64,000 bases of DNA from Salvator merianae (lineage: Eukaryota > Chordata > Lepidosauria > Squamata > Teiidae), in contig QVOM02000042.1 of NCBI GenBank assembly GCA_003586115.2, positions 78,384,416-78,448,415 of the forward strand, read 5' to 3'. The notes below the pieces were generated by a model that saw nothing but the letters and a program-made list of their open reading frames with translations, had not been told where the DNA came from and ran no database searches. Both the position numbers and the translations under genes were made by a program. Every line of letters begins with the position of its first letter. Position 1 is the stretch's first letter. Shown in pieces: positions 33,121 through 43,733 of this stretch.

Positions 33121-34374
33121 TAAATTTAACAGTTTTAGCTTATGTTGATATTTCAGTGAGACAGCGCCTCTGAATTTTGTAGGGGAAAGATGGGGTATCT
33201 AAATAATGGATGGATGGATGGGTGGATGGATGGATAGAGATAGATAGAGGAGAAAGCATGCCCTTCATATTCTCTCACTGAAATTAGTGAGCCTTGAAAG
33301 TGCTTTGTTTTGTTTGAATCTTGCTTTAAATATGAAATCTGTCCCTGTGAATTCTATGTAATATACGTGAACTTCTTTTTCAGCATTGTTGAGAATAAAG
33401 GTATTTATCCAAAGGAGAAGAGCAAATGAAAGCATGTATGTGGGCCAGGCCGGCTGAAACATTACAAGGTAGGAAAACTTTCCATGTTTGCTTAAATTCT
33501 TCCTTAAACAGGAGTGGGATAGAAACAAAACACTGTTACTGGATACCAGTGGTAGCCCATGGCTTTCCAATCTTAGTGGGCATGGGTTGGGTGAGAACTG
33601 GTTATGAAAACATGTGTGGCGCCTAGGTGGGTCTGCACCGGTGTGCCAAGAAACATCACACCTCTGTGGCCAGCATTCACCTGCCCTGTAACTGTGCCCA
33701 CCAGGATCGGTAAGCCATGGGTCAGCATTGTTTGATACAAAACCATCATAATCTGTTTTTTTCCTAAATAGTATTAAAATGACATGGAGAAGATTTTCTG
33801 CAGGCTTGATTAATTTAGGTTGTGCCTGGTGTAAGAAAGATGAGTATGGATGAATCAGATTATGGCAATTGTGATATGCTAGCCCTGTTAGCCCTGTTAG
33901 CCCTGAGGTGGGATGTCACCTGCTTTAATGGCCATTATCCAGATGTTCAGAGCCTTAGTACATGTATCTTTCATAGCTTTTGACATCTGGACCTGATTTT
34001 GGAGGAGAGAATACTTTCTGGCTGCCATATGGCCTGCTGGAAAGTGTTATCATTTTATCAAGAGGTTTAACATGAATATTGCGTCATATGAGCCACATAG
34101 TGTGGCTTGGCCAGTGTATGCCAGTCTCTTGTTTGTACAGTTCACGGATGTGCTATGGTGAGAGCAGCATCCTGGGACTTCATCAAACCCAGCTTCCTGT
34201 TTTCAAGAGCAGACATCCAGAAGATGTCTCTGGGGAGGCCACCTTCTGGAGATGAAGGTCATAGATGCATCCACTTGCATTAAAAATGGCACTTTGAGCC
34301 ACTTTCTTTCCTGTCTTTGGATGCAGTCATAGTTTAGGACTGGTGCTACTGTCCAGAACTGATTCAAGAAACAT

Positions 34375-34445
34375 CCTGCATTGAGCAGGGGGTTGGACTC
34401 GATGACCCTAGAGGTCCCTTCCAACTCTATGATTCTATGATTCTA
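34375..34445 (+). mobile_element. CR1 LINE 3' tail
   Basis: GGTTGGACTCGATGACCCTA, AGGTCCCTTCCAACTCTATG and a terminal ATTCTATGATTCTA are the classic CR1 3' end. It is strongly 5'-truncated. Confidence 0.85.
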
Positions 34446-35384
34446 AACATGCTGTGGTGATAGAAAAGTGGCAGTTTTGCTTTGAACAAAAAAGAGAGAG
34501 ACCTAACTCTAGTAATAGGATATTTATGATTTTATAGTTGCCACAGGCCATCCAGCAATGGCAAACACTACACTTGTTTTTTTATTATTTCTGCCTTACA
34601 AAGAAGCTTGGAACAATAGATTTGGTATGCCTAATGGCTATCAGGGAATTTGGGCAGCATCCACATGGGTGGTTGAAGGAGCTTGCTGGAGGCTCTAGGG
34701 GCATGGTGTCTACATACCTGAGGCATGCTGAGTTATGGGGTGCTCTGAGGGCACCTGTAGAGCTGAATAAAGGACACTAAGGATGTCTGCCAATTTCAGA
34801 TGCTTGGACCACCACTAATAGACACACAGCAGCCCCATGAATGACTTACCCAGTCCACCCTATACACTGAAGCTACTATACTATTGAGACAAAAATAGCA
34901 CACCTCTGGACTCATATCCAGCACAACAACCCCCCCCCCCCGGTGCCCTGTATTCAAAGCTGGGAAATGTGAATCTCTAATTTCAGAGAGAGCAAGGGGG
35001 TGAGGTATATGGTGTGTAGAGATCACACACCCCAGCAAGCACTTCCACAGTGGCCACCATCTCAGGCAGCTAAACAATTTCTTTCCAGAGCAAATCCCTT
35101 CCTCACATTATTTCCCTTGCCCACAAAGCTTCCTGTTTGTTATGATAAGTATCTGAAGGAAATCTAAGTCTGAGTTCACATATGGGAAAAAAGCATCTCA
35201 AAAGCACTAGGATGTGCCATTCATTGTTCCATCACTAATTTGCCTTTTGTAGCCTAGAATGTTCATGAACAGAGGACAGGAAGACTGGAGTGTGAATGAT
35301 CTTCAGCACTCAGCCTTCCTTATGGGCCAACTCTCACAGCCATTGGGGTGTAAACTGAACTTTTCCAGCCCAGTGGCCATCAAT

Positions 35385-36305
35385 GAGTTTTCCAGATTTG
35401 CTTGCATATTGAGTGCAGCACTTTAACAGCATCATCTTTTAGGATTTTCAATAGTTCAGCTGGAATTCCATCACCCACAGCAGCCTTGTATTTAGCAATG
35501 CTTTCTAAGGTCCATTACATTTCACTCTGTAGGATTTCTGGCTCTAAGTCAGTGACCGCACCATCATGGTTATCAGTGATGCTAAGATTTTTTTAATTTT
35601 AGTTCTTCTGTGCTTTTTTTTTTTTTTTGCCAGCTCTTCTCTATTTTGCTTCTGTTAGGTCTTTGCCAATTTTTATTTTTATCATACCCACATTTGTATG
35701 AAATGTTTCTTTGATATCTCCAAGTTTCTTGAAGAGATTCTTGTCTTTCCCATTTTATTGTTTCTGTTTCTTTGCATTGCTTATTTAAGAAGGCTTTCTT
35801 ATCTCTCCTTGCAATTCTCTGGAAGTCTACATTCAGTTGGTTATTCCTTTCTCCCCTGTCTTACATTTTCCTTCTTTCCTCTGCTATATTTGTAAAGCCT
35901 CATCAGACAGCCATTTTGTCTTCCTGCTTTTCTTTTCCCTTGCATGTTTTTTTGTTGCTGCCTCCTGTACAGTGTTACATATCTCTGTCCATAGTTCTTC
36001 AGGCACTCTGTCTACCAGATCTAATCCATTAAATCTATTCTTCACCTCCCCTGCATATTTGTAAATACAAGTATTATTTAGGTCATATCTGTTTAGTTTA
36101 GTGGTTTTCTGTACTTTTTAAATTTCAGTTTGAATTTTGCAATACAAATCACATGTTCTGAGGTGCAATCAACTCCAGGTTTCATTTTGAGACAGCTTCT
36201 CTATCTTTGGCTGCAAAGTATACAATCAATCTGATTCCAGTATTGACCATCTGGGGATGTCCATGTGTAGAATCTTCTTTTGGTCTGTTGGAAAAGAGTG
36301 TTTGC
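35385..36305 (-). mobile_element. BovB/RTE LINE fragment
   Basis: The minus-strand translation near 36201-36310 gives VIANTLFQQTKRRFYTWTSP and DGQYWNQIDCILCSQR, the endonuclease motif of BovB/RTE. The rest of the minus strand reads through the adjoining ORF in decayed form. It is truncated at the endonuclease by unrelated DNA. Confidence 0.85.
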
Positions 36306-37446
36306 TATGACCAGAATAGGGGCTGCCATCTGCATGCTGGCGCAAACTATGGCAGGTCTCAATGGGGGCCTAGGTCTCTCCTCTGACGCACCATTGACTT
36401 CTTGATAGTTTGGACCTCCCCTCACTCTGGGGTTGAACGCTGCAGGCCGTGGTGCGTCATGTCCTCTGTCACCATGTTCGAGCCCTTGCAGTGCAGATGG
36501 CCACCATATCATGAGGACTGTTCTATCTTAGAATGGGATAATTATCCCATTTTAAGGTGGAAAATGCAAAAAGGCCCATGGTCTCATGTGGCCTTGTGTT
36601 TTTATTCCATTTCTAATCCACTTTTTCTAGCCTAGAAAGTTCTTGTTATAACTTTAGTGTTATTCCATGTTATAACTTCAGCATTTAGACAGATCGAAAT
36701 ACACAGTTCATTGGATATTTGCTGTCAACCAAGCTTCTATGCAAGATCTTGGAGGCCTCTTGAGTGGTGATCATGTGAACCAGGTGGGAAACTGCGGAAG
36801 TTTGGATATGCTAGCTGCAGCAAATTGAAATCCTTACTAACAGAAAACTATCGTTAAAATTATCACTAAGCCTTCTGTATCCTTCTGTTACTATTTCTGG
36901 TGGGTTCTTTTTAAATTTGTTTTTATTGTTGTGACCACTTGGGATCTTCAGGTATAGGGCGGGATAAAAATTTAAACAAATAAATATTCTCAATGACGCA
37001 TTATAGGCAAATATCTGTAACAGTTGCATTTGGGGGTGATATAAGCATGCTAGGACTCTCCCTTCCATACACCCTGCCTGGGGCTTCTCTTAGACTGCAC
37101 TAGCGTGCAGAAGGGAGGCTTCTAGTATGCTTGCTGGTCTGGTATACCGGCCAGTGCAGAATTGCCCTTAGGAGAGCCAGAACCGTTTCTATCTCCTTCC
37201 CCCCGTTTCTGTTTTAAATTGGTTCCCACCCATTGCATGCTAGATCTCCTTAGCTAAGTGATCTTTTCTATAATTAATAAGAGAAAGAAGTAGAGATGGT
37301 GGTGCTGGCAGTGCAGCAGTTGGCATGTAATCTTGGTCATGCATTTCAGTGCACAGCCCTTCCTGAAAGAGAATCCTTTTCTGAGATAATTAGCATGTTT
37401 CAAAATGATTGAAAGCTTTGGGTCCTCCAGTCATTCATTCAGCATC

Positions 37447-37859
37447 ATGGAAACACTTGTGTTTCTTTGTATATTTACCACCCTGCTGTTCAGTGGTCTC
37501 ACAGGTGACTCTGGGACATCCCATGCTGAGATACAAACAGCCATCTATAGAGATGGTTTCTTCGTTTGTTAATGAAGCTTCTTTGTTTTTCAGCAGAAGA
37601 ATTAGTGGAATAGCCATTGGGCTACGCAATAGTAAGAGAGGACCTTTCTGTGACCTGCATACTGAAAAAGACTTTGTATCCTTGGACCTCCAAGGTCAGT
37701 TGCATTTCCTGGCAACTTTTTACTCAGAGGGAGAAAAAAGAAAGCAAACGTTTGAGAGGATCTTTTTACTTGGTTGAACAGGGTAGCGAGAAGGAGCTGA
37801 AGCTCATGGTGAAAAATGTGGCCAAGTCCCAGACTCTCTGTTGCACCTGCAGTCAATTG
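37447..37859 (+). pseudogene. TRBV: TRBV pseudogene 1 (frame-broken)
   Basis: The leader exon 37447-37504 (19 codons plus G, hydrophobic, METLVFLCIFTTLLFSGLTG) has a GT donor. An 89-bp intron follows, then a V exon from 37594. V hallmarks: REDLSVTC (first Cys), a FR2-CDR2 stretch GQLHFLATFYSEGE in another frame, ELKLMVKNVAKSQT, and a final CTCSQ in place of YxCAS. The lesions are a TAG in FR1 (37611-37613) and apparently two frameshifts between the cysteines. The recombination signal downstream persists. It is the most 5' V unit in the window. A coding V is excluded by the lesions. Confidence 0.82.
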
Positions 37860-37898
37860 CACAGTCGCAAGCACAGGAAAGGACTCACCACAAATTCT
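37860..37898 (+). promoter_or_regulatory. 23-RSS of TRBV pseudogene 1
   Basis: Heptamer CACAGTC (6 of 7 to consensus), a 23-bp spacer and nonamer ACAAATTCT. It sits directly after the broken V exon. Confidence 0.75.
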
Positions 37899-40045
37899 GC
37901 TTTCCTGGGTGAGCACTGCTGTTCTTAAAACAGCCTGTGCAGGAGGGGTTGTGTAATTTGTCATCGCAATGGCACTTTAGGAACAGGACAGTACATAAAC
38001 TGGATGGCAGCTGGGTTTAGGCAATTCCAAAGTAAGATTCTTGCAATTTCTCAATTCATCTTGGGGATAAAAGCTTATTTGAAATGCTATGTCAACAGAG
38101 TTCTGAGAACTGATTTTCTTTCTATGGAGGTTTTGCTACCAGGAGAAGTAGCATCATCAGTTCTTTTGTGGTTGGTGATGAGATCTATTGCAACTAGTCT
38201 TGTTCCTTGTGTGTAAATCCAACAATGAGAAGGCTAAATGCACACTTTCTCAAGCCACACCTAATCCTACACCTCCTAACACTTCAACATAGAAAAAGTT
38301 ACTCAATACCCTAAGGACCAGGGAAGATAAGCACCTCCACTCAACAAGAAACAGTGACCAAGGAAAACTGCTAAATAAGACAAGCAGCTAATGATGGACA
38401 CACTGGGCCTGTTTGCACTTACAACGGTATAACAGTATAACTAGCACGGTTTGGGCCAGTAGGGTTCGGGTACAGAGAGAGGTCTTCGCACCTGTCAGCG
38501 TTGGAACACTCCGCAAGCCGACCAGCGCTGGACGCAGTGCGAATGGGAGCATACTAGTTCAGTAGCTGTGTTCGAACCCAGAGGGTCTGTGTTCAAACCC
38601 AGAGGGTCTGTGTTCGAACCCAGAGGGTCTGTGTTCAAACCTGTGTCCAGAAAGGCCACCAGGGTCTGGACCCCAAGGTCTAACCGGGGTGCAAACCGGC
38701 AGACTGCACCTGCGTGGCCCCACTGGCCCTGCCCCGCCACCATTTTGAACCCGGAAATGGTGCGAACGCACCTTCCCTGATCCTCATCTGATCATGCAGG
38801 TCGGGTTGGAGACTACAAATTAGTTGATCACAGCTGGTTGGATTCAGGTAAGCATCAGGTGGGCTTTGGTGGATTTCAGGTCAGCTGGGGCTGTTTGCAA
38901 GTGCGGATCCTGCATTCTAGTATGCGTCCTGAAACGTACCACTCGCTAAGTGTGAACAGGCCCATTGTGTCTTTTTGCACTTGTTGCTAGTAAGTGTCAA
39001 GAATGCTTGCTAGCCAAGAGCTTCTGCACTTTGTAGAGACCCAAGAGGCCAGGAGCAGACTACTGCTGCTCCCAATCACAACTAACTGTGGAGCGCAAAT
39101 TTATGCTCCACAACCTTACTGGGAGCTGGTATCCAGTTTCTGGTAAGGTGAGTCTGCATTTACCTTGACCGCCACACTGTGTGTGGTAGTGCAGTTGTGC
39201 AATTGGGCAGCCATGCATGCAGCATGCCCCAGTAGGGCATCATGCAGGCCTGATTGGGCCACTGTGCCAGTGGGCACCTGTGTGCTTCGCAGTGCTGCCT
39301 GTTGCCATGGCAGCAGCCAGACACTTCCCAGCTGCTATCATGGCAAGGATCAGGTAAGAAGCACCACAAACGCTGGTAGTCTACTTCAGGTAAGGTTGCT
39401 GGCCATGCAGTGCAGAGGGTGTCTGCGCTGCATGGCCAATTCTACCTTAGAATGGTAGAATATCCATTCTAAGATGGGAAGTGCAAAAACCTCATCAACT
39501 CAACAGGAAGCTACTACCATGGAAAAGCCACAGTCTGAGGGAACAAGGAAAGACTACTGCCAAAGAAAATAAAGGCAGTATTTCCACATAGCAAAAAAAA
39601 GTAGCTCAAAAGTGCTTCAGAGGCAGTAGAATGTAGCACTTGTGTTCTGATCCCATCTCTGATCTACTTCTTCTAGCCTAGAATGTTCATGTGAGAGGGA
39701 AGGGCAAACTGACCTGCTGTGTCAGTACGGAGGCCCGGAGGCCCTGCGAATGGCCATGTCACTTGCGCGAATACCCACCCTTAAAGGTACGGGCTGCCAC
39801 TGCAACTAAGTGTGCGGAAGGGTGGCTCCTAGGATACTTGCTGGTCTGCTGTAGTGGCCAGTGCAGAATTGCCCACATCTAAATTTTAGTCTGATGTTCT
39901 ACTTTGTATTTATCTGGAACTTGGCGTGACATTATTATATTAATAATTCTATGCAGGGCATTGGATTTTTGTTTTTTAGCAAAACCTAGATTTAGGGTTG
40001 CAATGTCCATGTTTATTTCTCTCACCTTCTTATTTAATATTTTAG
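37899..40045. other. Spacer with MITE copies and 21-bp tandem repeat
   Basis: No exon seen. It holds the MITE at 38405-38963, a diverged relative at about 38970-39492 (GTGTCTTTTTGCACTT to GGGAAGTGCAAAAAC), an unnamed repeat copy at about 39585-39720 and a half foldback at about 39720-39835. Confidence 0.55.
38405..38963. mobile_element. TIR MITE (559 bp) with internal 21-bp tandem repeat
   Basis: It starts GGGCCTGTTTGCACTTA and ends TAAGTGTGAACAGGCCC. Flanks ACT and ATT differ by one base. A 21-bp unit (GTGTTCGAACCCAGAGGGTCT) repeats 3.7 times at 38568-38645. Confidence 0.8.
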
Positions 40046-40315
40046 ACATAGCTCTAGATGCAGTGGTCAGTGAAGGGAACTCAGTGACCTTGAATTGCTC
40101 TGAAATGAAAATTAGTTATGAAAACATGTCCTGGTATGGACAAGAAGGGGAAAAAGATATGTAGCTTCAGCTGTTGACTTTTTCTGTAGATGGTTTCCCA
40201 AGGGAATTCTGCTGATGAGAAAGGATTTGTAGTGACCTGGCACTAATAATCCTACAGTGTCTCTCATCTCAGAGAATACCCAGCTGGGAAACACTTAGCA
40301 TTTAGCTGTGGACTA
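40046..40315 (+). pseudogene. TRBV: V-like relic (TRBV type)
   Basis: After a pyrimidine tract and TTTTAG the frame reads DIALDAVVSEGNSVTLNC, then ENMSWYGQEGEKDM and a TAG: a V framework 1, first Cys and FR2 Trp. Beyond the stop, pieces such as LQLLTFSVDG and, in other frames, DEKGFVV and ISENTQLGN still resemble CDR2 and FR3. The second Cys is lost. I found no leader exon or recombination signal. It could derive from any TCR V type; TRBV is inferred from location. Confidence 0.7.
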
Positions 40316-40329
40316 AATAAGACAACATT

Positions 40330-40836
40330 GGGCGTGTTTGCACTTAGCAAGAGGAACGTTCCAGGATGTTCGCTGGAACGCAGCATTTGCATTTGCAAAC
40401 AGCCCCAGCTGACCTGAAACCTACTAAAGCCCACCTGATACCCACCTGAAGCCTACCAGCTGTGGTCAACTAAATTGTAGTCTCCAAGCTGAGCTGGGCA
40501 ATCAGTTATGGATCAGGAAAGGTGTGTTCGCACCACTTCTGGGTTTGGAATGGTGGCGGGGCGGGGCTGGCAGGGCTGCACAGGCGCTGTCCAATGGTTT
40601 GGACCCACGTCTGCACTTTGGGATTTGGACCCTGGCAGCTGTTTCGAACACAACTTCAAAAATAGCTCATAACAGTTACCTTACTAGTGCATTCCCATTC
40701 TCACCGCTCCACCTGCTGGTCAGCTCACAAACTGTTCTATTGCTGAAAAGTGTGAATACTCCTCACTGTACCTGATCCTGGTTAGCCTGAACCCTGTTAA
40801 TTAGTACGTTCTACTCTCGTAGGTGCAAAAATGCCC
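40330..40836. mobile_element. TIR MITE (507 bp), reverse orientation
   Basis: It starts GGGCGTGTTTGCACTTA and ends GGTGCAAAAATGCCC. It is related to 38405-38963 in inverted order. Flanks ATT and ATA. Confidence 0.7.
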
Positions 40837-40997
40837 ATAGTAAGAAACAGCTGAGGAAACCAGAATATATGGCAATGATTGTTACAAAAAGACTGCGGAA
40901 GAAGCAGAGGTGTTATTGGCTATTTAGGTCATCAAATTCAATCCCTGAGAAGCAGGATTATTCCTGGTTAACCAGATATAATGCAGGGGCATGATAT

Positions 40998-42240
40998 AAG
41001 TACATAAGAACATAAGAGGAGCCTTGCTGGATCAGGCCACGGCCCATCTAGTCCAGCATTCTATTTAACACAGTAGTCCACCAGTTGCTTCTGGGCATTC
41101 TCAAGCAGAATTAGCTCTTGACTCCCCGCAAATGGCTTTACAGACATCCTGCCTGTCTTTCCAACCTGGAGGCAGTACCTAGGCATCCATTCCAGTAGCC
41201 ATTGATACACCTGACCTCCATGAATCTGTCCAGTCCTTTCTTAAAGCTGTCTAGGCTGATGGCTGTCACCACCTCATCTGGTAATAAATTCCAAAGACCG
41301 ATGACCCTCTGGGTGAAAAAATACTTCACCTTGTTGGTCCTAACTCTCCTACCCATCAGCTTCAGAGAGTGCCCCCTGGTCCTAGTGTTGTGTGATAGAG
41401 AAAAAAACTTCTCTCTATCCATCTTATCCATACTGTGCATGATTTTATATACTTCAATCAGGCCTCCTCTTAAACACTGCTTTTCAAAGCTGAAGAGGCC
41501 AAGTCGTTGCAGCCTGATTTCGTAAGGAAGGTGTTCCAGCCCCTTGATCATTCTGGTTGCCCTTTTCTGCACCTTCACCAGTTCCACAATGTCCTTTCTG
41601 AGGTGAGGTGACCAGAACTGTACACAATATTTCAAGTGTGGCCTCACCATAGATTTGTCAAGAGGCACAATGACACTTGCTGACTTGTTTTCTATTCCCT
41701 TCCTAATTACCCCTAGCATCGAATTTACTTTTTTGACTGCCGCTGCACACTGAGTTGACACCTTCATTAAGCTGTCTACCAGAACCCCAAGATCCTTTTC
41801 CTGGTCTGTCACAGAAAGTTTGGCCCCCATCAGTTTATTGGTGTAATTGGGATTTTATGCCCTGATGTGTATCACTTTGCATTTGGTAAGATTGAAGTGC
41901 ATTTGCCACTTCATTGCCCACTCACCCAATGTTAAGAGATCTTTCTAGAGCTCTTTACAATCACTTTCAGTTTTTACTACCCTGAACAATTTAGTGTCAT
42001 CAGCAAACTTTGCTAACTCACTACTTACCCCTATGTTGAGATCATTTATGAATAAATTAAAAAGCAGGGGTCCTAGTACTGAATCTTGCGGGATCCCACT
42101 TTTCACCTCTTTCCACTCTGAGAACTGACCATTTATTCCTACTCTCTGTTTCCTGTCCTTTATCCAGTTACCAATTCAGGACAGGACCTGTCCTCTTATT
42201 CCGTGACTGCTGAGTTTATCCAAACACAAATCATATCTTC
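40998..42240 (-). mobile_element. CR1/L2-clade LINE 3' fragment with long open frame
   Basis: A 230-codon open frame (41830-41138) is the reverse transcriptase C-terminal part: LGVLVDSLMKVSTQC, SMLGVIRKGIENKS, VRPHLKYCVQFWSPHLRKDI, KRATRMIKGLEHLPYE and LLPDEVVTA. The 3' end reads (minus strand) GGCTCCTCTTATGTTCTTAT. Upstream RT sequence to about 42240 is broken. The open frame lacks the catalytic RT core, so it is not an autonomous element. Confidence 0.88.
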
Positions 42241-42564
42241 TTGGAGTGGTAAAAGATGCAAAGTTAGATGGTTTGCTACGCAAAAACGGTACTCTTGAAT
42301 CAGTTGATTTTTGGTGATTTATAAAAGGAATGATTTGAAGTCTTCTTAGGAGAGTTCTCCATAGCTTTTTAGCAGCTCTGAAGTAATTTTAATGCTCTAA
42401 AAACAAAACAGCGCCCCTCCACTGAGCAGTTCCTTTTACTTGAATAATTAACTTCCTGTTGTTTGCCCACACAACTCCTGCTTTTTTGTTCTTCTTTGTT
42501 GCCAACTTGGTGGCTGTTAAGGTAATGATTCATCAGCAGTTGGTCTAGTTAAACATCTGTTGAG

Positions 42565-43693
42565 ATGTACTCTTTGACTCCAACGAACTTCCATCTGCTT
42601 ATTGCTTTATTTTTCTCAACAGGTAAGCAGCGTCTTCCTACCGCTTGTAGCAATGCTCTTCAACCTTTTCAGATTTTTTCTGTATGTATAAATCAAGATA
42701 TACAATCATTTTTTAAAAGACTAAGAAAGCAGATCAGTAGAATATGGTATGGTGCAGTGTACTTGAATACTAATCTTAACAGTATCAGGATTATCAGGTT
42801 TCTGAAAAAGTTATGGAAACCCTGAAAACATCTTCAAGGGAAGATCTGCTGATGTGACCTACCTTTCATTGCAACAAGAGCAATCTGTGAGCTCCAAAGA
42901 AGGGAAAAAATAGACAGCATCTGAGTGAGCATAGGCAAGCATTTATCTTATAGAAAGAAAACCTGGAGTTGTGAAGGAACTTCAGTGAGGCTTTCTTAAT
43001 CCCAGCTCTTTGAGATCTTTTTAATTCTCTGACTTTACCACACTGTTTGGATCTTCATCTATACTTATATTGTTCTGTATATGAAATTGTAGCACCTTCT
43101 ATTTGTAGAATAAATTGTTGTCTATTCACAAACTAGGCTTCTGAACAGTCTCCAAACATGATGGCCAAGGAAAGACATCTAGACAGAGGAACCATATCTA
43201 GCTTAAAGCTCAGATCTGCTTTAAAAATAACAAAGAACAACAAAAACACAAACGCTTTCTGTTTGTTTGTCCTTTAAGTGTTGAAAATCCTACAACAGAG
43301 ATATTGATCTTTTTGAGCTATTGTTTCAGGTATCATTTTCTGGAGTTGCAAGACCCCCTTTATTAAGCTGCCTTGATTATTTACATCTTTTATTTTCACA
43401 GGTTTTGCTGTTAAGCAGTCTGAAGACTTGATGATTGAACAAGGACAGTCAGTGCTCCTGAACTGTTCTCAATCAGGAACAACTCACTCTTATATGTACT
43501 GGTTCAAGCAAGAAAAGACGGAGACGCAACTTCAGCTGGTGGCCTTTTTGTCACAATACTCCAGTAATGCCATTGAGAAACCTTTTAAAGACCGCTTTGA
43601 GACTCCTGGAATGAAGGACTATAAGTTGCCTCTGATTTTGAAGAAAGCTGAAACGTTCGACACTGGTGTTTACTTCTGTGCTACGCAAGACCA
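42565..43693 (+). CDS. TRBV: TRBV segment 3, apparently functional (first TRBV 5' of trypsinogen)
   Basis: T-cell receptor beta variable segment. The leader exon 42565-42622 (19 codons plus G; MYSLTPTNFHLLIALFFSTG) has a strong GTAAGC donor. The 779-bp intron ends at TTTTCACAG, and the V exon is 43402-43693. The joined protein has EDLMIEQGQSVLLNC (first Cys), YMYWFKQEK (FR2 Trp), LQLVAFL, a hydrophobic LPLILKKAE in FR3 and FDTGVYFCATQD (second Cys). There is no stop or frameshift. It lies just 5' of trypsinogen, the place of TRBV1 in mammals. I do not assign a subgroup. The leader intron is long for a V gene. Confidence 0.9.
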
Positions 43694-43733
43694 CACAGTG
43701 GGGCAACAGCACAGGAAACCAGACACAAAATGC
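43694..43733 (+). promoter_or_regulatory. RSS of TRBV segment 3
   Basis: Perfect heptamer CACAGTG at 43694-43700. The best nonamer is ACAAAATGC (43725-43733, 24-bp spacer); ACACAAAAT (43723-43731, 22-bp) is the alternative. Either is one base off the canonical 23. Confidence 0.75.

Larger units (their letters stand above)
25509..37446. other. Intergenic, repeat-rich; no gene seen
   Basis: Between the 5' ends of MOXD2 and the first TRBV unit I see no exon with coding conservation. Recognisable content is listed separately: a nested MITE/SINE/MITE, a tRNA-like SINE, a CR1 tail, BovB, further LINE/SINE tails and microsatellites (30701-30749 ACAAG, 33206-33249 GGAT). Mammals often have a trypsin-like gene (PRSS58) near here; none was found. 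Confidence 0.5.
40316..42564. other. Spacer: MITE and CR1/L2-clade LINE
   Basis: No host exon seen. It holds a MITE at 40330-40836 and a LINE at about 40998-42240. AT-rich DNA follows up to the next leader exon. Confidence 0.6.

Noticed and set aside
36402..36635. 77-codon plus-strand frame
   Set aside because: It lies in MITE-like and repeat DNA next to the BovB fragment, with no conserved feature.
25509..37446. A PRSS58-like trypsin gene expected from mammalian order
   Set aside because: No GDSGGP, AAHC or IVGG motif was seen on either strand in this interval.
43280..43332. Alternative leader for TRBV segment 3 ending TTTCAG|GTATCA
   Set aside because: No ATG in the needed frame and wrong splice phase; 42565-42622 has an ATG, a strong donor and phase 1.
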